NCBI GenBank assembly: GCA_946535435.1
Contig: CAMNDM010000063.1
Location: 1 to 17,094, forward strand
Length of the DNA stretch: 17,094 bases
Source: Physcocola sp002396385
GTDB taxonomy: Bacteria > Bacteroidota > Bacteroidia > Bacteroidales > Paludibacteraceae
Direction: 5' to 3'
The notes beneath the pieces are model-generated. The model was not told the origin of the DNA. It saw nothing but the letters and a program-made list of their open reading frames with translations, and ran no database searches. Below are positions 16,401-17,094 of this stretch, one piece after another. How positions within the stretch are numbered: the first letter of the stretch is position 1; every line of letters begins with the position of its first letter. Position numbers and translations under genes: made by a program.

Positions 16401-16579
16401 TGGTTACTGTCAGCGGTTTGACTGCAGGTGATATTGTCACAGTTACTACAGCGTCAGGTGTCGTTGTTAAAACTTTTGTTGCAGAGGCTGATGTTGCTCA
16501 GATTTACGTATCAGATCTTTCTACTGGCGTATATTTCGTATCGAACGGTTTGAAGACTGTTAAGATGATTAAGTATTAA
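13487..16579 (+). CDS. Multidomain secreted enzyme: CE1 esterase - CBM6 - GH43 - CBM6-like - T9SS type A sorting domain
   Basis: A 1030-residue product with a signal peptide (cut near SAVAQ, about residue 23). The first domain (about 25-278) is a CE1/LpqC-like alpha/beta hydrolase with Ser133 in GFSMGG, Asp182 in NGDADDVV and His254 in GKGHWP, probably a feruloyl or related xylan esterase. An Asn/Pro linker (280-303) leads to a CBM6 (about 306-452, SIEAEEY, GEWLNYTVDV). GH43 (about 475-830) shows its three acids: Asp508 in ADPCAMVYGD, Asp641 in LFDPAVLIDDDG and Glu697 in YLFEDAG. This is consistent with arabinofuranosidase, arabinoxylan arabinofuranohydrolase or xylosidase activity. A second, more divergent CBM6-like domain (about 830-955) follows. 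Residues about 960-1030 (VEPNPAKNVVTVSG to GVYFVSNGLKTVKMIKY) form a type A T9SS sorting domain, implying export and surface attachment or release. It lies 17 nt after the GH30 gene in one operon. Confidence 0.93.
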   Translation: MSTLYKSALVSALGAMLSISAVAQNLPGVQSTINVNGKNRTIDVYAPSGMGENRPLVISAHGMGQDIAYQKKQSRWDQVADTAKFLVVYPQSDGSTWDLSGNGSDIAFIKAIIKEMSSKYKIDLKRVYMSGFSMGGMLTYAVANNMADQIAACAPVSGYPIGDLTAKPSRPIPIIHTNGDADDVVHYEPWKGNFNGMYQEQQGAYAQAKAWAAANGCDDTPVESVVSGAATRYLWKNGKCGVEVCLNKIYGKGHWPSNDTYHSVREIWQFLRRFSLDCGTSNNDNPNNQDNPNNQNNPEDGPYNGSPAVIPGSIEAEEYDFGGQGVAYSDEDTENRGEAFRTDGVDIYKGATGFVIGYNQTGEWLNYTVDVKETSKYKVSVSAATDNATASFQLLIDGKAITGDISAPNTGSFSEFSTITFRTSEISAGQHTLQLKVTNSWFDMDYMTFEKYESNGSDPYDESGCVVGSRDEVELASIFSGIALSNVNPKVKPTTNHNPIMTQRYGADPCAMVYGDSVYIYMTHDIYEYDNAGKIKSNGYGNITEIVCLASADLVNWTDHGPMKVAGNGGISKAVNSWAPTACHAKINGKERFFLYFANNGNGIYVVASDTPYGPWEDVKNGQGLITRQTPNCGNVEWLFDPAVLIDDDGTGYLYFGGGVPKGKDADPGTARIAKLGKDFISIDGTPTTLNPPYLFEDAGINKIGNNYVYSYCTNWNTGGNNIGINNAVIATMISNKPMSDFKFDRKVFDNPSKWLGDNGNNHHSFFKFKDKWYICYHSQWIQNQIGVSGGYRSSHVDYANVDESAGKIMGVSAGTTKGVDQVTYVDATKNIQAECFAWQNGVSVNYVGKSTNMAVSGKDGAWIGVCGVKAQDVNRFKARVSAPCGGAIRISTGSANGPVIGYLNVEANSSFEEFKCKLSSDIPTSKDLFFTFSGELAFDSWNMFYEDPANDELVESGVASLAVEPNPAKNVVTVSGLTAGDIVTVTTASGVVVKTFVAEADVAQIYVSDLSTGVYFVSNGLKTVKMIKY
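14330..14383 (+). repeat. Asn/Pro-rich linker repeat within the CE1-GH43 gene
   Basis: The DNA repeats AATCCTAA(C/T)AATCA with small changes and encodes NPNNQ-type units (NDNPNNQDNPNNQNNPED). It is a flexible interdomain linker between the esterase and the first CBM6. Being repetitive, its length could vary between strains by slippage. Confidence 0.8.
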
Positions 16580-16603
16580 TTCGGTGCTTACATACATAGA
16601 ATG

Positions 16604-16638
16604 GATAGCGATGGTGTAAAAAGCTATCGCTATCTTTT
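16604..16638 (+). terminator. Terminator of the GH30/CE1-GH43 operon
   Basis: GATAGCGAT (16604-16612) pairs perfectly with ATCGCTATC (16626-16634) and is followed by TTTT. It begins 24 nt after the stop of the CE1-GH43 gene and points away from it. Confidence 0.75.
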
Positions 16639-16650
16639 GACCTATAGGTC
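16639..16650. repeat. Perfect 12-bp palindrome between two terminators
   Basis: GACCTATAGGTC at 16639-16650 reads the same on both strands. It lies directly between the operon terminator and the bidirectional hairpin at 16656-16685. It could be a protein-binding site, an insertion scar or chance. I recognise no specific binding protein. Confidence 0.35.
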
Positions 16651-16655
16651 TAAAA

Positions 16656-16685
16656 AAAACAGCTGGCAATATCGCCAGCTGTTTT
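16656..16685. terminator. Bidirectional intrinsic terminator
   Basis: AAAACAGCTGGC (16656-16667) and GCCAGCTGTTTT (16674-16685) form a perfect 12-bp inverted repeat around the loop AATATC. An A-run stands before it and a T-run after it, so it can end transcripts from both directions. On the minus strand it lies just past the stop of the transposase-family gene (16703). Confidence 0.85.
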
Positions 16686-16702
16686 CATTAATATGCCGTT
16701 CA

Positions 16703-17094
16703 TCAGAGTTTTTCAATTTCATCGGCGGAAAGCCCGGTAACGGTGGAGATGATGTGGATATCAACACCGCATTCTTTCATTTTGCGGGCGTTGTCTATTT
16801 TTTCTTCTAATTTACCCGCTTCTTTACCTTTCTCCAAGCCAATAGCTTCGCCCTTTTCCAAGCCAATTGCCTCACCTTCCGCACGTCCTTTTACCAAGCC
16901 GATAGCCTCGCCTTTCTCCAAGCCGATAGCCTCGCCTTCCTCACGGCCCTTGTTAAAAGAGCCGTCCATCAGGGCTTTCTCGGTAGCGGCCATATCTCTG
17001 TACTTGTCGTAAGTGGCGAGCTGCTCATCGGAATAAGCACCACGCTCTACGATGGAGATGGCCTTGCTGATTTCGGGATCGTCAAGTAATTCTT
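16703..17094 (-). CDS. PD-(D/E)XK nuclease-family (Rpn-like) transposase, C-terminal part, cut by the window edge
   Basis: The reading frame stays open from the stop at 16703 to the right edge of the window, so the start and the nuclease domain lie outside. The visible 130 or so residues include ELLDDPEISKAISIVERGAYSDEQLATYDKYRDM, the usual segment after the nuclease domain. A repetitive helix with four GEAIGL(E/V)KG units and GREE/GRAE/GKEA spacers follows. The end is KIDNARKMKECGVDIHIISTVTGLSADEIEKL, which is typical of this family in Bacteroidales (Rpn/PF12784, annotated as PD-(D/E)XK nuclease family transposase). Homologues such as E. coli RpnA cause RecA-independent recombination. An internal ATG at 16993 is not the start. 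Catalytic residues cannot be checked here. Confidence 0.85.
   Translation of the reverse strand, partial: ELLDDPEISKAISIVERGAYSDEQLATYDKYRDMAATEKALMDGSFNKGREEGEAIGLEKGEAIGLVKGRAEGEAIGLEKGEAIGLEKGKEAGKLEEKIDNARKMKECGVDIHIISTVTGLSADEIEKL
16829..16950 (-). repeat. Tandem 24-nt coding repeats (EAIGLEKG)
   Basis: Four copies of an eight-codon unit encode GEAIGLEK or GEAIGLVK, arranged as two pairs separated by four codons (GRAE). The DNA units differ by only a few bases (for example CCAAGCC(G/A)ATAGCCTCGCC on the plus strand). Such repeats are a habit of this nuclease family. They probably make a charged helical tail whose length changes by slippage. Confidence 0.8.

Noticed and set aside
16829..16950. 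CRISPR-like array suggested by regular repeats
   Set aside because: The repeats are in-frame, protein-coding (EAIGLEKG), directly adjacent and lack spacers.

Overview
The window reads as chromosome of a member of the Bacteroidota, most likely the order Bacteroidales. The evidence is: near-consensus Bacteroidetes sigma-factor promoter elements (TTTG and TAnnTTTG), A/T-rich start regions without clear Shine-Dalgarno sites, a divergent tsaD/tamB pair, a PorE-type type IX secretion (T9SS) lipoprotein, C-terminal T9SS sorting domains on secreted enzymes, and a PD-(D/E)XK (Rpn-like) transposase carrying the Bacteroidales-style EAIGLEKG repeats. The arabinoxylan-degrading enzymes suggest a plant-fibre environment such as a gut, rumen or digester. 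That habitat is an inference.

Layout. 1-773 (+): a tandemly duplicated DUF3592-like membrane protein whose first membrane segment seems to lie upstream of the only ATG, in frame but without a normal start codon. 774-1138: a spacer with a perfect Bacteroidetes promoter, a roughly 130-nt leader or small RNA, and a strong terminator-like hairpin. 1139-2122 (+): a lipoprotein of unknown function. 2205-2230: a terminator shared by convergent genes. 3103-2255 and 4134-3115 (-): a DUF4163/DUF3298 lipoprotein lying 11 nt downstream of tsaD (tRNA t6A synthesis). 4195-8724 (+): tamB, divergent from tsaD and lacking an obvious ATG. 8782-10764 (+): a PorE-like lipoprotein (TPR, PD40 propeller, regulatory-like domain, OmpA C-terminal domain), probably co-transcribed with tamB and closed by a strong terminator. 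11211-13469 and 13487-16579 (+): a two-gene operon of large secreted xylan-active enzymes, GH30-Ig-CBM6 and CE1-CBM6-GH43-CBM6 with a T9SS tail. 16604-16685: two terminator hairpins flanking a perfect palindrome. 16703-17094 (-): the 3' part of a nuclease-family transposase running off the right edge.

How it fits together. TamB and PorE are cell-envelope biogenesis and secretion functions. The two enzymes carry (or, for GH30, seem to carry) T9SS export tails, so the window holds both a T9SS part and T9SS cargo. Together the cargo could cut the xylan backbone (GH30), remove feruloyl or other acyl esters (CE1) and remove arabinose or xylose side groups (GH43), with CBM6 modules holding the enzymes on the fibre. 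No susC/susD pair or regulator is visible beside them. Nothing here is a defence system, CRISPR array, tRNA or rRNA. The least explained items are the promoter/leader/terminator cassette at 921-1086, the orphan lipoprotein behind it, and the five-module esterase/glycosidase fusion.
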